Below, piece by piece: positions 1-7,073 of a stretch of DNA of 20,617 bases. Under the pieces are notes generated by a model. The model searched no databases. It saw nothing but the letters and a program-made list of their open reading frames with translations, and was not told where the DNA came from. Source of the DNA: an uncultured Bacteroidota bacterium (GTDB taxonomy: Bacteria; Bacteroidota; Bacteroidia; Flavobacteriales; Flavobacteriaceae); contig CABYCA010000011.1 in NCBI GenBank assembly GCA_902517365.1, positions 1 to 20,617 of the forward strand. The letters run 5' to 3'. The position numbers and the translations under genes were made by a program. Position 1 is the stretch's first letter. The number at the start of each line of letters is the position of its first letter.

Positions 1-1179
1 GATAAAGTAGACTCAGATGTACCATCTGAATACAAAGGAAAACTTATTAAAAAAAACTTTGAGGTAGATGATATAGTTAAAGTTGGAGAGGTTATAGCTG
101 AGATTGAAACAGAAATGATTGAGAATGACCAACCAATTATTAAACCTAAAGAGACAAAAAAAGAAATTATTCAAGTAGAGAGTGATGAGAAATCATCAGA
201 TGAGATTGAACTAGATGACATTCCATCACTAGAATTATTAGATAAAGAAAATCTAATCGATAGTCTTAAAGATGAGACCAAGACTGATAAATTCTATTCA
301 CCATTAGTAAAAAATATTGCAAAAAAAGAAAAAATTAGCAATCAAGAACTTGATTCAATAGTTGGTAGTGGAAAAAATGGGAGAGTTACAAAGCAGGATA
401 TATTATCCTATGTTAGCTCTAGATCTAATAGTGCAAATGATAATATTTCAGCTGAAATAAATTCTAACAGAGAAGACCAAATTTTAGAACTTGATAGAAT
501 GGGTAAGATTATTTTTGACCACATGTCAAATAGTAAAAAGATCTCTGCTCATGTTCAATCTTTTATTGAAGTTGATGTAACTAATTTATGGGATTGGAGA
601 GAAAAATATAAAAAATCATTTTTTGAAAATGAGGTTCAGAAACTTACATTTACTCCACTTTTTATCGATGCAGTTGTAAAATCACTAAAAGATTATCCAA
701 TTTTAAATAGTTCTATAGTTGATGAAAAAATCATAATCAAAAAATCTATAAATATTGGTATGGCCACAGCTGTAGAAAATGGAAATTTGATTGTGCCAGT
801 AATAAAGAATGCAGATCACCTAAATTTAAAAGGTCTAACATTAGCTGTTAATGATTTATCAGGGAGAGCTAGATCTAACTCACTAAAACCTGAGGAAATT
901 TCTGATGGAACATATACTGTAACAAATGTTGGAAATTTTGGTTCAATCATGGGTACGCCAATCATTAACCAACCTCAAGTTGGAATTCTAGCCATAGGTG
1001 TAATAAGAAAGTTACCATCTGTAATTGAAACAGATAAAGGAGATTTCATTGGTATTAGAAAGAAACTTATTCTATCTCATACTTATGATCATAGAATTAT
1101 AAATGGTTCAGTTGGTGGCAGCTTTATTAAAAGGGTTGCTGAATATCTTGAAGAATGGGATATGAACCAAACAATTTAG
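1..1179 (+). CDS. 2-oxoacid dehydrogenase E2 acyltransferase, 5'-truncated
   Basis: This is the acyltransferase core subunit of a 2-oxoacid dehydrogenase complex (pyruvate, 2-oxoglutarate or branched-chain type), which moves the acyl group from lipoyl-lysine to CoA. The frame is open from base 1 and the gene starts upstream. The first ATG (115) is internal, because codons before it encode the second half of a lipoyl domain: DKVDSDVPSE, with the lipoyl-lysine candidate at bases 4-6, through VGEVIAEIET. A peripheral E3/E1-binding domain follows at about 289-414 (YSPLVKNIAKKE, GSGKNGRVTKQDI), then the CoA-dependent acyltransferase domain at about 475-1170 (TFTPLFIDAVVK, NGNLIVPVIKNAD, YTVTNVGNFGS). 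The active-site motif normally HxxxDG reads HRIING here, so the histidine is kept but Asp is Asn (codon 1102-1104). Overall similarity, from memory, is closest to the flavobacterial branched-chain/BkdB-like group; substrate cannot be decided. The next gene starts one base after the stop. Confidence 0.93.
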   Translation, partial: DKVDSDVPSEYKGKLIKKNFEVDDIVKVGEVIAEIETEMIENDQPIIKPKETKKEIIQVESDEKSSDEIELDDIPSLELLDKENLIDSLKDETKTDKFYSPLVKNIAKKEKISNQELDSIVGSGKNGRVTKQDILSYVSSRSNSANDNISAEINSNREDQILELDRMGKIIFDHMSNSKKISAHVQSFIEVDVTNLWDWREKYKKSFFENEVQKLTFTPLFIDAVVKSLKDYPILNSSIVDEKIIIKKSINIGMATAVENGNLIVPVIKNADHLNLKGLTLAVNDLSGRARSNSLKPEEISDGTYTVTNVGNFGSIMGTPIINQPQVGILAIGVIRKLPSVIETDKGDFIGIRKKLILSHTYDHRIINGSVGGSFIKRVAEYLEEWDMNQTI

Positions 1180-1180
1180 T

Positions 1181-1951
1181 ATGAGAGTCAAGCTAGATAG
1201 ACCAATTTGCTTTTTCGATCTTGAAACAACTGGTGCTAAGGTTGGCAAAGATAGGATTGTTGAAATTGCCATTCTGAGAGTAGATATTAATAATCAAGAG
1301 TCTCAAAAGGTATGGAGAATTAATCCTGAAATGGATATCTCTTTTCAGGCTACACAAGTACACGGAATTTCAAATCAGATGGTAGAGAAAGAGCCAAATT
1401 TTGCTCATTATTCAAATGAAATTTATCAATTTATTAAGGGTTGTGATCTAGCTGGATTTAATGCAATCAAGTTTGACATTCCAATTTTAGTTGAAGAATT
1501 AATTAGGGCCAATATTAATTTTGATTTTTCTAAAGTTAGAATGATAGATAGTCAAGTTATATTCCATAAAAAAGAACCCAGAAATCTTTCCGCGGCTTTA
1601 AAGTTCTACTGTGGTAAGAATTTGGAAAATGCTCATTCTGCTCTTGCTGATACAATAGCAACATATGAAGTTTTTAAAGCTCAACTTGAAAAGTATGATG
1701 ATTTAGAACCAGATATTGATTTTTTAAGTGAGTATACAAAAAGAAGTAACAATCTTGATTTTGCAGGTAAAATTAGAGTAGATGCAGATAATGATGCGAT
1801 TTTTGCTTTTGGTAAATATACAGGTCAAAAGGTCATAAATGTATTTGAATCTGATAAAGGATATTATTCTTGGATAATGAAAGGAGATTTTCCTCAATAT
1901 ACCAAGAAGATTTTTACAGAGTTAAAATTAAGTATAATAAAGAATAAATAA
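1181..1951 (+). CDS. DnaQ-like 3'-5' exonuclease (DEDDh) with ExoX-like C-terminal domain
   Basis: This is a 256-residue exonuclease of the DnaQ/RNase T superfamily, expected to remove 3' nucleotides with two metal ions. All catalytic positions are visible: Exo I D13 and E15 (FFDLETTG), Exo II D99 (GFNAIKFDIPIL), and Exo III H152 and D157 (AHSALADT), which makes it DEDDh type. Residues about 205-246 (FAFGKYTGQKV, then KGYYSWIMKGDFP) look like the small domain found at the C-terminus of ExoX-like exonucleases. It starts one base after the E2 stop and is followed one base later by the FAH-family gene, so it is very likely co-transcribed with both. Whether it acts in proofreading, repair or RNA turnover cannot be told. 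It is too short and too simple to be the polymerase III alpha subunit, but a stand-alone epsilon-like role is possible. Confidence 0.9.
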   Translation: MRVKLDRPICFFDLETTGAKVGKDRIVEIAILRVDINNQESQKVWRINPEMDISFQATQVHGISNQMVEKEPNFAHYSNEIYQFIKGCDLAGFNAIKFDIPILVEELIRANINFDFSKVRMIDSQVIFHKKEPRNLSAALKFYCGKNLENAHSALADTIATYEVFKAQLEKYDDLEPDIDFLSEYTKRSNNLDFAGKIRVDADNDAIFAFGKYTGQKVINVFESDKGYYSWIMKGDFPQYTKKIFTELKLSIIKNK

Positions 1952-1952
1952 G

Positions 1953-2564
1953 GTGAAAATTATTTGCATAGGAAGAAATTATATTGACCACATAAAGGAG
2001 TTATCTAATAAAAAGCCCTTAAATCCTGTAGTTTTTCTAAAACCTGATTCTTCAGTAATTGCAAAAAATCAAAACTTTATTATACCCTCTTTTTCAAATG
2101 ATATTCATCATGAAGTGGAGTTAGTTGTTAAAATTAATAAGGTAGGTAAACATATTGATAAGTCTTTTTCCCACAAGTATTATAATGAGATAGGATTAGG
2201 AATAGATTTTACTGCTAGAGACATTCAAAATAACTTAAAAGAAAAAGGTCATCCTTGGGAAAAGTCTAAGGCTTTTGATAATTCGTGTATGGTTGGGAAG
2301 TTTTTGAAAAAAGAAAGTTTAGTAAATATTTCTGAAATAGAATTTAGTCTAAAAAAAAATAATGAATTAGTTCAGTCGGGGTGTTCATCCGATATGTTAT
2401 GGAAGATAGATGAATTAATTTCTTATGTCTCTCAATACTTTACTTTGAAAATAGGAGATCTAATTTTTACAGGGACACCATCAGGAGTATCAAAAGTTGA
2501 GAGTGGAGATATCCTTGAAGGATTCATATCTAATGACAAAATGTTTACACTTAAAGTAAAATAA
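1953..2564 (+). CDS. Fumarylacetoacetate hydrolase (FAH) family protein
   Basis: This 203-residue single-domain FAH-family enzyme belongs to a family that hydrolyses or decarboxylates beta-dicarbonyl acids such as acylpyruvates, fumarylpyruvate or oxaloacetate, using a divalent metal. The sequence shows the family core: CIGRNY at 5-10, FLKPDSS at 28-34, the metal-ligand block HHEVEL (E54, E56), GIDFTARDIQ with D85, the PWEKSKAFDNS loop at 101-111, and the C-terminal GDLIFTGTPSGV at 168-179. The start is GTG at 1953, one base after the previous stop; MKIICIGRNY matches the usual N-terminus and no upstream start is available. Length is normal for the short form. It sits between an exonuclease and cinA-C, an arrangement I recall from other Flavobacteriia, and that context does not reveal the substrate. 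Confidence 0.88.
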   Translation: MKIICIGRNYIDHIKELSNKKPLNPVVFLKPDSSVIAKNQNFIIPSFSNDIHHEVELVVKINKVGKHIDKSFSHKYYNEIGLGIDFTARDIQNNLKEKGHPWEKSKAFDNSCMVGKFLKKESLVNISEIEFSLKKNNELVQSGCSSDMLWKIDELISYVSQYFTLKIGDLIFTGTPSGVSKVESGDILEGFISNDKMFTLKVK

Positions 2565-2565
2565 A

Positions 2566-3033
2566 ATGATTGAGAAGGTATTTGATTATTTAAAGTCTAA
2601 CAATGAAACAATTTGTTTTGCTGAAAGTTGTACTGGTGGAAATTTATCATCATCTATATCTAAAATACCAGGTGCCTCTAAAATCTTTATTGGTTCAATT
2701 GTTTCTTATACTAGATACTCCAAAAAAAATATTCTTGAGATTAATGAGAGTGAATTGGACAATTATTCTACGGTAAGTCAAGAAATTACAGTTAAAATGG
2801 CTGAGAGTGTAAAAGAAAAATTTAACACTGATTATTCAATAGCAATTACTGGTAATGCTGGACCATCTGTTGACTCACCTGAAACAAATCTAGGTGACTG
2901 CTTTATTGCTATTTTATCTAATAATGAGATTTTCTGTCAGAAATTTCATTTTAATTGCAATAGAGAAGACTTCATTATAGAAGCAACAAAAAGCTCTTTT
3001 CAGCTTTTTTTCGATAAAATTATTAAGCAATAA
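2566..3033 (+). CDS. CinA C-terminal domain protein (nicotinamide-nucleotide amidohydrolase type)
   Basis: This 155-residue protein consists only of the CinA C-terminal domain, which in characterised members (PncC) deamidates nicotinamide mononucleotide to nicotinate mononucleotide in pyridine nucleotide salvage. Visible signatures are AESCTGG with the likely nucleophile S21, the IVSYTRYSKKNIL segment (Y48, K53 or K54) corresponding to the usual Tyr/Lys partners, VSQEITVKMAESV, and AITGNAGPS. The usual ITGIAGP is ITGNAGP here. The N-terminal molybdopterin-binding-like (MoCF/COG1058) domain of full-length CinA is absent, and upstream DNA codes for the FAH-family protein, so the gene is a complete short form, not a frameshifted long one. 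It starts one base after the FAH-family stop (TAA-A-ATG). The function assignment comes from the family and is fairly safe; in vivo substrate use is inferred. Confidence 0.9.
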   Translation: MIEKVFDYLKSNNETICFAESCTGGNLSSSISKIPGASKIFIGSIVSYTRYSKKNILEINESELDNYSTVSQEITVKMAESVKEKFNTDYSIAITGNAGPSVDSPETNLGDCFIAILSNNEIFCQKFHFNCNREDFIIEATKSSFQLFFDKIIKQ

Positions 3034-3062
3034 AATTATTTTTTTATTAAACTTAAATACAT

Positions 3063-3070
3063 TAGTTTTG
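3063..3070 (+). promoter_or_regulatory. Bacteroidota -7 promoter element upstream of rpmB
   Basis: TAGTTTTG is an exact match to the TAnnTTTG -7 consensus of Bacteroidota. It is followed by CACG and lies 24 bases before the rpmB ATG. No clear TTG-type -33 box is seen at the expected distance; the region is T-rich. The same TTTGCACG string occurs before rpsL. The 61-base gap between cinA-C and rpmB holds nothing else I can support. Confidence 0.6.
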
Positions 3071-3094
3071 CACGTTACAAAAAATTAGTGCGTT

Positions 3095-3331
3095 ATGTCT
3101 AAGACTTGTGAAATTACTGGAAAAAAAGTCATGTTTGGAAACAATGTTTCTAAGTCATTAAATAGGACAAAAAGGAGATTTGATGTAAACCTTATTAAGA
3201 AACGTTTCTTCATACCTGAAGAAAATAAATGGATTACTTTAAAGGTTTCAGCATCTGCTTTGAAAACTATAAATAAAAAAGGTATATCTGAGGTCTTAAA
3301 AGAAGCTAGAAAACAAGGTTTAATTAAGTAA
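3095..3331 (+). CDS. rpmB: 50S ribosomal protein L28 (bL28)
   Basis: Ribosomal protein bL28, 78 residues, the normal size. The N-terminus [11 protein letters not shown], the [16 protein letters not shown] segment and the basic C-terminus ([12 protein letters not shown]) are typical. The protein binds 23S rRNA in the large subunit. The ATG at 3095 follows a TAnnTTTG promoter element by 24 bases, and there is no Shine-Dalgarno sequence before it, as expected in Bacteroidota. It begins a three-gene ribosomal operon, with two bases separating its stop from rpmG. A reverse-strand open frame over the same bases is a shadow. Confidence 0.97.
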   Translation: MSKTCEITGKKVMFGNNVSKSLNRTKRRFDVNLIKKRFFIPEENKWITLKVSASALKTINKKGISEVLKEARKQGLIK

Positions 3332-3333
3332 AA

Positions 3334-3516
3334 ATGGCAAAAAAAGGAAATAGAGTTCAAGTAATTTTAGAGTGTACTGAGCACAAAGATTCCGGTTTAC
3401 CTGGTACGTCTAGATACATAACAACTAAGAATAAAAAAAATTCTCCTGATAGATTGGAAATTAATAAATTCAATCCTATTATGAAGAAAATGACAGTTCA
3501 CAAAGAAATTAAATAA
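3334..3516 (+). CDS. rpmG: 50S ribosomal protein L33 (bL33), zinc-free form
   Basis: Ribosomal protein bL33 of 60 residues, a component of the 50S subunit near the E site. [18 protein letters not shown] and the [19 protein letters not shown] block are the family signature. The paired CxxC motifs of the zinc-binding paralogue are missing (only C14 of the first pair position is present, and the second pair is replaced around NPIMKKMT), so this is the C-minus type that does not need zinc. It lies two bases after rpmB and one base before the bL38 gene, consistent with a single transcript. No second, zinc-dependent copy is visible in the window. Confidence 0.97.
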   Translation: MAKKGNRVQVILECTEHKDSGLPGTSRYITTKNKKNSPDRLEINKFNPIMKKMTVHKEIK

Positions 3517-3517
3517 G

Positions 3518-3799
3518 ATGGCAAAAAAAGCTGTTGCTAGTCTACAATCTGGCTCAAAAAAACTTGCAAAAGCAATCAGAATGATTAAAAAGAATGGTTC
3601 TGACAGCTACTCTTTTGAGGAAAGAATCCTGCCTCAAGACCTTGTCAATGACTGGTTAGCTGGTAAGCCAATTGAAAAAAAACAAGAACCTCCTAAACCT
3701 TCAACCGAGGAGCCAGCTGCAGAGGAAGCAAAGGCTGAGGAGCCAGCTGCAGAGGAAGCAAAGGCTGAGGAGCCAGCTGCAGAGGATAAGTCAAAATAA
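3518..3799 (+). CDS. DUF4295 / bL38-type ribosomal protein with acidic repeat tail
   Basis: Residues 1-50 (MAKKAVASLQSGSKK through the DLVNDWLAGK end) match the small DUF4295 family that follows rpmG in Bacteroidota. From memory, this family is the protein found in the Flavobacterium johnsoniae ribosome structure and named bL38; I am fairly but not fully sure of that equivalence. Usual members are about 50 residues. This one has 93, because residues 51-93 form a low-complexity Pro/Ala/Glu/Lys tail containing EEPAAEEAKA repeated (64-73, 74-83, then a partial copy). The tail is strongly acidic although the core is basic, and its DNA is a perfect 30-bp tandem repeat with much higher GC than the neighbourhood. 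The gene begins one base after rpmG. In many relatives, as I recall, ftsY follows; here a convergent gene lies downstream instead. Confidence 0.85.
   Translation: MAKKAVASLQSGSKKLAKAIRMIKKNGSDSYSFEERILPQDLVNDWLAGKPIEKKQEPPKPSTEEPAAEEAKAEEPAAEEAKAEEPAAEDKSK
3707..3786 (+). repeat. 30-bp perfect tandem repeat, 2.67 copies, inside the bL38 gene
   Basis: Two identical 30-base units (3707-3736 and 3737-3766), each starting GAGGAGCCAGCTGCAGAGGA, are followed by the first 20 bases of a third (3767-3786). Each unit is exactly ten codons (EEPAAEEAKA), so copy-number changes keep the frame. The unit is 18/30 G+C, about twice the local average. Perfect identity, including synonymous positions, points to recent duplication or ongoing slippage. 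Confidence 0.97.
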
Positions 3800-3854
3800 T
3801 AATTCTTACATTACTTTTTTGTCCTCTAGTCTACATTTATACACCTTCTAATTC

Positions 3855-3880
3855 AAAAAATTTGGGGATATTTCCACCAA
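3855..3880 (-). terminator. Intrinsic terminator of the minus-strand BNR gene
   Basis: Read on the minus strand directly after the TAA stop at 3883-3881, the sequence forms the stem TTGG-(T)-GGA, loop AATA, then TCC-CCAA, and is followed by A and six T (the AAAAAA at 3855-3860 on the + strand). This gives seven base pairs with one bulge plus a U-tract, a convincing Rho-independent terminator. It also separates the gene from the convergent rpmB operon. The remaining bases 3800-3854 contain a T-run at about 3815-3820 without a good hairpin, so I do not assign a terminator to the rpmB operon. Confidence 0.65.
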
Positions 3881-6800
3881 TTAATTTAATGCACCTATAA
3901 TTCCATTAATCCAAAGTTCATTATTGTACTTTGGAATATTGACTTGATTTATTTGATCTATTTCTTTTTTTAGTTCAATCCACTTTTCATCATGTGATTT
4001 AAGTGATTTAAGAATTCCCTCACTGATATTTGGAATATCTCCTTTAATTTGATCAAGTATAAAAAGATAATCAGCTAAAAATTTATTTGGGAAATTTTCA
4101 ACATCATCATATGCCATTGACATTCTTTGCATCATTTTTTTATCCCAGTTATCCATTAACTTAAGCAATTTACTCCCATTATTTTTAACCTCTGAATTAT
4201 CATCTAATTCATCTATCATATCACTTAACTTATCTATTGACTTCTTATTTTCATTGATATATCCTGCCATTTCATTAAAATTACTCTCCATATGAGTCGC
4301 ATATTTATCGAGATCTAAATAGTCTTGATCTGAAACACTAAAATTTGGATTTTTTAAAATCTCAAACTCTGAATTAAATGAACTGTTACCAACATCTAAA
4401 ATTAGATTGTACTTGCCAGGGATTGCTTTATGTCCTCTAAAGCTTCCTTCAATATATGCATATGGAACACCAATTAAAGAAGTATGTCTAGTATCCCATA
4501 CAAATCTATTTAATCCAACTTTATTTGAAAGTACTGGTTCACTTGAAGGTCCTCCATTGTATGAAATGAAATTACTGTCGGATATACTAGTAATCTCTCT
4601 TATAAGTTTATTGCCCTCATCATAAATCTTAATAGAAACTTTTTTACCATTATCCTCTTTTCCAATGTTATAATATATTACAACACCATTGGCAGGATTA
4701 ACTCCTGTAAATGATGAAGTTCCATCTGAGTCATTTGAATTTAATTCACTAGACCAATTTCCAATTGTTGAGCTCTCAGGATCATATAACTTGGTATCGC
4801 TATCACCATCAAGTTGTCTTACAAGTCCCATATCGTCAAGTATCCAAAAAGACCTTCCTTGAGTAGCAACGATTAAATCATCATGCTTAATCATTAAATC
4901 TGTAATAGCTAATACTGGCATGTTAAGATTGAATAACTCCCAATTTTTTCCATCATTGAATGAAATGTAGACTCCTAGTTCTGTTCCTGCAATTAGTAGT
5001 CCCTTTCTTTTATTATCTTCTCTAACAACCCTAGTATATGCTCCATTAGGTATATCACCTGAGATATTCTTCCAAGATTTACCATAGTTTGTTGATTTAT
5101 ACAATCCAGGAGTTTTATCATTAAACTTATACCTTGTAGTAGCAATGTAAACTGTTGCTTTATCATGAGGCGAAACATCTATTGCATTAATTATTGTCTC
5201 AGTTAGACCTTTAGGTGTAATATCAATCCAAGACTCACCAGCATCCTGAGAAATATGAACTAATCCGTCATCTGATCCAACATAAATTGTATTTGCCTCA
5301 TGAGGAGATTCAGCCAAATAGCTTATGGTTCCATAATTTTCAGCACCAACTGCTTCGTTTGTATATGGTCCACCACCATTTCCTTGTTTTTCATCTTCAT
5401 CTCTTGTTAAATCTGGAGAAACAATTTTCCAAGATTTACCTTGATCATTTGTCTTGAATAGATGTTGAGCAGCATGATAGAAAGTATTTGGTTCATGTTG
5501 AGACCAAATAATAGGAGCATTCCAATTAAACCTGTACTTCATATCTCTTGAAGCCCTTCCAATATAGTTTATTGGCTCAATCATTACTTTTTTTCTAGCA
5601 TTTGCCTTTGTATCATATATGTTGACACTTCCAAGATAACTACCCCCCATCACAATACTTGGATCATCAGGGTCAAAAGCAAGGAACGCGCTTTCACCTC
5701 CAGCAGAGGCTGACCAATCTCTTTCTGAAATACCACCTCTAGACCCAATACTTGCAATTTTAATTGTAGAATTATCTTGTTGACCACCATATAGGTTATA
5801 CGGAAACAAATTGTCAACATTGACCCTATAAAATTGAGCAGTTGGCATATTGTATATACTGGACCAAGTACTTCCATTATCAAATGTTATCTCACCACCC
5901 CCATCATCTGAAATAATCATATTTTTAGAATTATCAGGATTTATCCATAAGTTATGATAATCACCGTGACCACTGTATATCCTTTTCCAGGTTTTACCAC
6001 CATCAATTGATCTAAAAGCTCTTGCACTTAACACATAAACTGTATCCTCATCATTTGGATCTGCAAATACTTCAATATAATACCATGCTCTTGATGTCAG
6101 TTCAGCATAAGAACTAATTTTAGACCAGCTTTCACCAGCATTATTTGATACAAATAAGCCTCCCGATCTTTTGTTTGAATTACCTTCAGCAAGAAGAAAT
6201 ACCTTATCAGAGTTTGCTCTTGATACTGATATTGCCATCTTTCCTAGCTCTGATGGTAAACCATTTTCAATTTTAAACCAATTATTTCCACCATCAATAG
6301 ATTTGTAAACTCCATCTCCTTGACCACCACTTATAACCTTCCAGGGAAGTCTTTGATGCTTCCACATCGTTGCATATAAAATTTTGGGATTATTATAATC
6401 TATTGAAAGTTCTGAAGCTCCTGTTAATTGATTAACAAAAAGTACATTACTCCAGGTTTTTCCACCATCAATTGATTTATAAATACCTCTTTCTTTAGTT
6501 GGTCCATTTATAGCACCTTGAGCAGCAACAAAAACTACATTAGGATTATCTGGGTGAATTATTATTCTTGAAATTTGTTGAGTCTTCTCTAAACCAATTT
6601 GCTCCCAAGTTTCGCCTGCATCAGTTGATTTATACACTCCATCTCCATAAGAAGTGGTTACCCCTCTTGGAGCATGCTCTCCCATACCAGCATAAATTAT
6701 TCTACTATCACTATCAGCAACTGCAATTGCACCAACTGAAGATGTCTTAAAGTAATTATCCGATATATTAAACCAATTAACCCCGGCATTGGTTGTTTTC

Positions 6801-7000
6801 CATAAACCTCCTCCTACAGTTCCCATGTAATAAGTGAGTGGGTCTCCAATAACTCCTACTGAAGCTACGGATCTACCTCCTCGAAAAGGCCCTATGTTTC
6901 TATATTTTACCTCATCTAATTTTTCCTCTAAATTCTGAGAATATGAAAGGGGTGAAATTACAATTAAAGCAAAAAGGATTTTAAAATTCTTCATCAACAT
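3881..7000 (-). CDS. Exported Asp-box/BNR-repeat (VPS10-like) beta-propeller protein
   Basis: This large secreted protein of 1039 residues resembles those usually labelled VPS10-domain, sortilin-like or glycosyl-hydrolase BNR-repeat proteins in Bacteroidota. Its molecular function is not established. Residues 1-21 form a signal peptide (basic start, hydrophobic [11 protein letters not shown], then SYSQ as a likely cleavage region), with no lipobox cysteine. The conserved start of the mature protein, [11 protein letters not shown] (33-43), is followed by many Asp-box motifs of the S-x-D-x-G-x-T-W type, for example at 68-76, 124-132, 175-183, 233-241, 284-292, 330-338, 516-524, 583-591 and near 640, consistent with two multi-bladed propellers. 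A C-terminal part contains an FnIII-like strand region ([11 protein letters not shown]) and then mostly helical, charged sequence. I see no type IX secretion sorting domain. The ATG at 6992-6994 is an alternative start two codons in. Catalytic residues of sialidases are not evident. Confidence 0.85.
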   Translation of the reverse strand: MLMKNFKILFALIVISPLSYSQNLEEKLDEVKYRNIGPFRGGRSVASVGVIGDPLTYYMGTVGGGLWKTTNAGVNWFNISDNYFKTSSVGAIAVADSDSRIIYAGMGEHAPRGVTTSYGDGVYKSTDAGETWEQIGLEKTQQISRIIIHPDNPNVVFVAAQGAINGPTKERGIYKSIDGGKTWSNVLFVNQLTGASELSIDYNNPKILYATMWKHQRLPWKVISGGQGDGVYKSIDGGNNWFKIENGLPSELGKMAISVSRANSDKVFLLAEGNSNKRSGGLFVSNNAGESWSKISSYAELTSRAWYYIEVFADPNDEDTVYVLSARAFRSIDGGKTWKRIYSGHGDYHNLWINPDNSKNMIISDDGGGEITFDNGSTWSSIYNMPTAQFYRVNVDNLFPYNLYGGQQDNSTIKIASIGSRGGISERDWSASAGGESAFLAFDPDDPSIVMGGSYLGSVNIYDTKANARKKVMIEPINYIGRASRDMKYRFNWNAPIIWSQHEPNTFYHAAQHLFKTNDQGKSWKIVSPDLTRDEDEKQGNGGGPYTNEAVGAENYGTISYLAESPHEANTIYVGSDDGLVHISQDAGESWIDITPKGLTETIINAIDVSPHDKATVYIATTRYKFNDKTPGLYKSTNYGKSWKNISGDIPNGAYTRVVREDNKRKGLLIAGTELGVYISFNDGKNWELFNLNMPVLAITDLMIKHDDLIVATQGRSFWILDDMGLVRQLDGDSDTKLYDPESSTIGNWSSELNSNDSDGTSSFTGVNPANGVVIYYNIGKEDNGKKVSIKIYDEGNKLIREITSISDSNFISYNGGPSSEPVLSNKVGLNRFVWDTRHTSLIGVPYAYIEGSFRGHKAIPGKYNLILDVGNSSFNSEFEILKNPNFSVSDQDYLDLDKYATHMESNFNEMAGYINENKKSIDKLSDMIDELDDNSEVKNNGSKLLKLMDNWDKKMMQRMSMAYDDVENFPNKFLADYLFILDQIKGDIPNISEGILKSLKSHDEKWIELKKEIDQINQVNIPKYNNELWINGIIGALN

Positions 7001-7073
7001 AATAGTTTTTAGTTAGATTTACTAAGTTACATTCAATTTTGAAAAATTCAGATATATTTACAAAAATTAAGGG
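7001..7073. other. Divergent intergenic region between the BNR gene and bshC
   Basis: This 73-base AT-rich gap separates two divergently read genes and must hold at least one promoter each way. No exact TAnnTTTG is found on either strand. On the + strand TATATTTA (7053-7060) is a one-mismatch candidate for bshC; on the minus strand only poor matches occur. I cannot assign either promoter. Confidence 0.5.

Noticed and set aside
3085..3360. Reverse-strand open frame over rpmB
   Set aside because: It is fully antisense to the certain rpmB gene, runs into rpmG and resembles no protein family I know. The same holds for other antisense or out-of-frame openings inside bshC, guaA, pyrG, fusA and the BNR gene.
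3707..3786. Possible CRISPR-like direct repeats
   Set aside because: The 30-base units are directly adjacent with no spacers, in frame within a gene, and encode a repeated peptide. No cas genes are present.
3781..3827. AGAGGA/TCCTCT inverted repeat with T-run as terminator of the rpmB operon
   Set aside because: The arms are only six bases with a loop of about 35 bases, and the T-run is inside the loop side, so it is not a credible intrinsic terminator.
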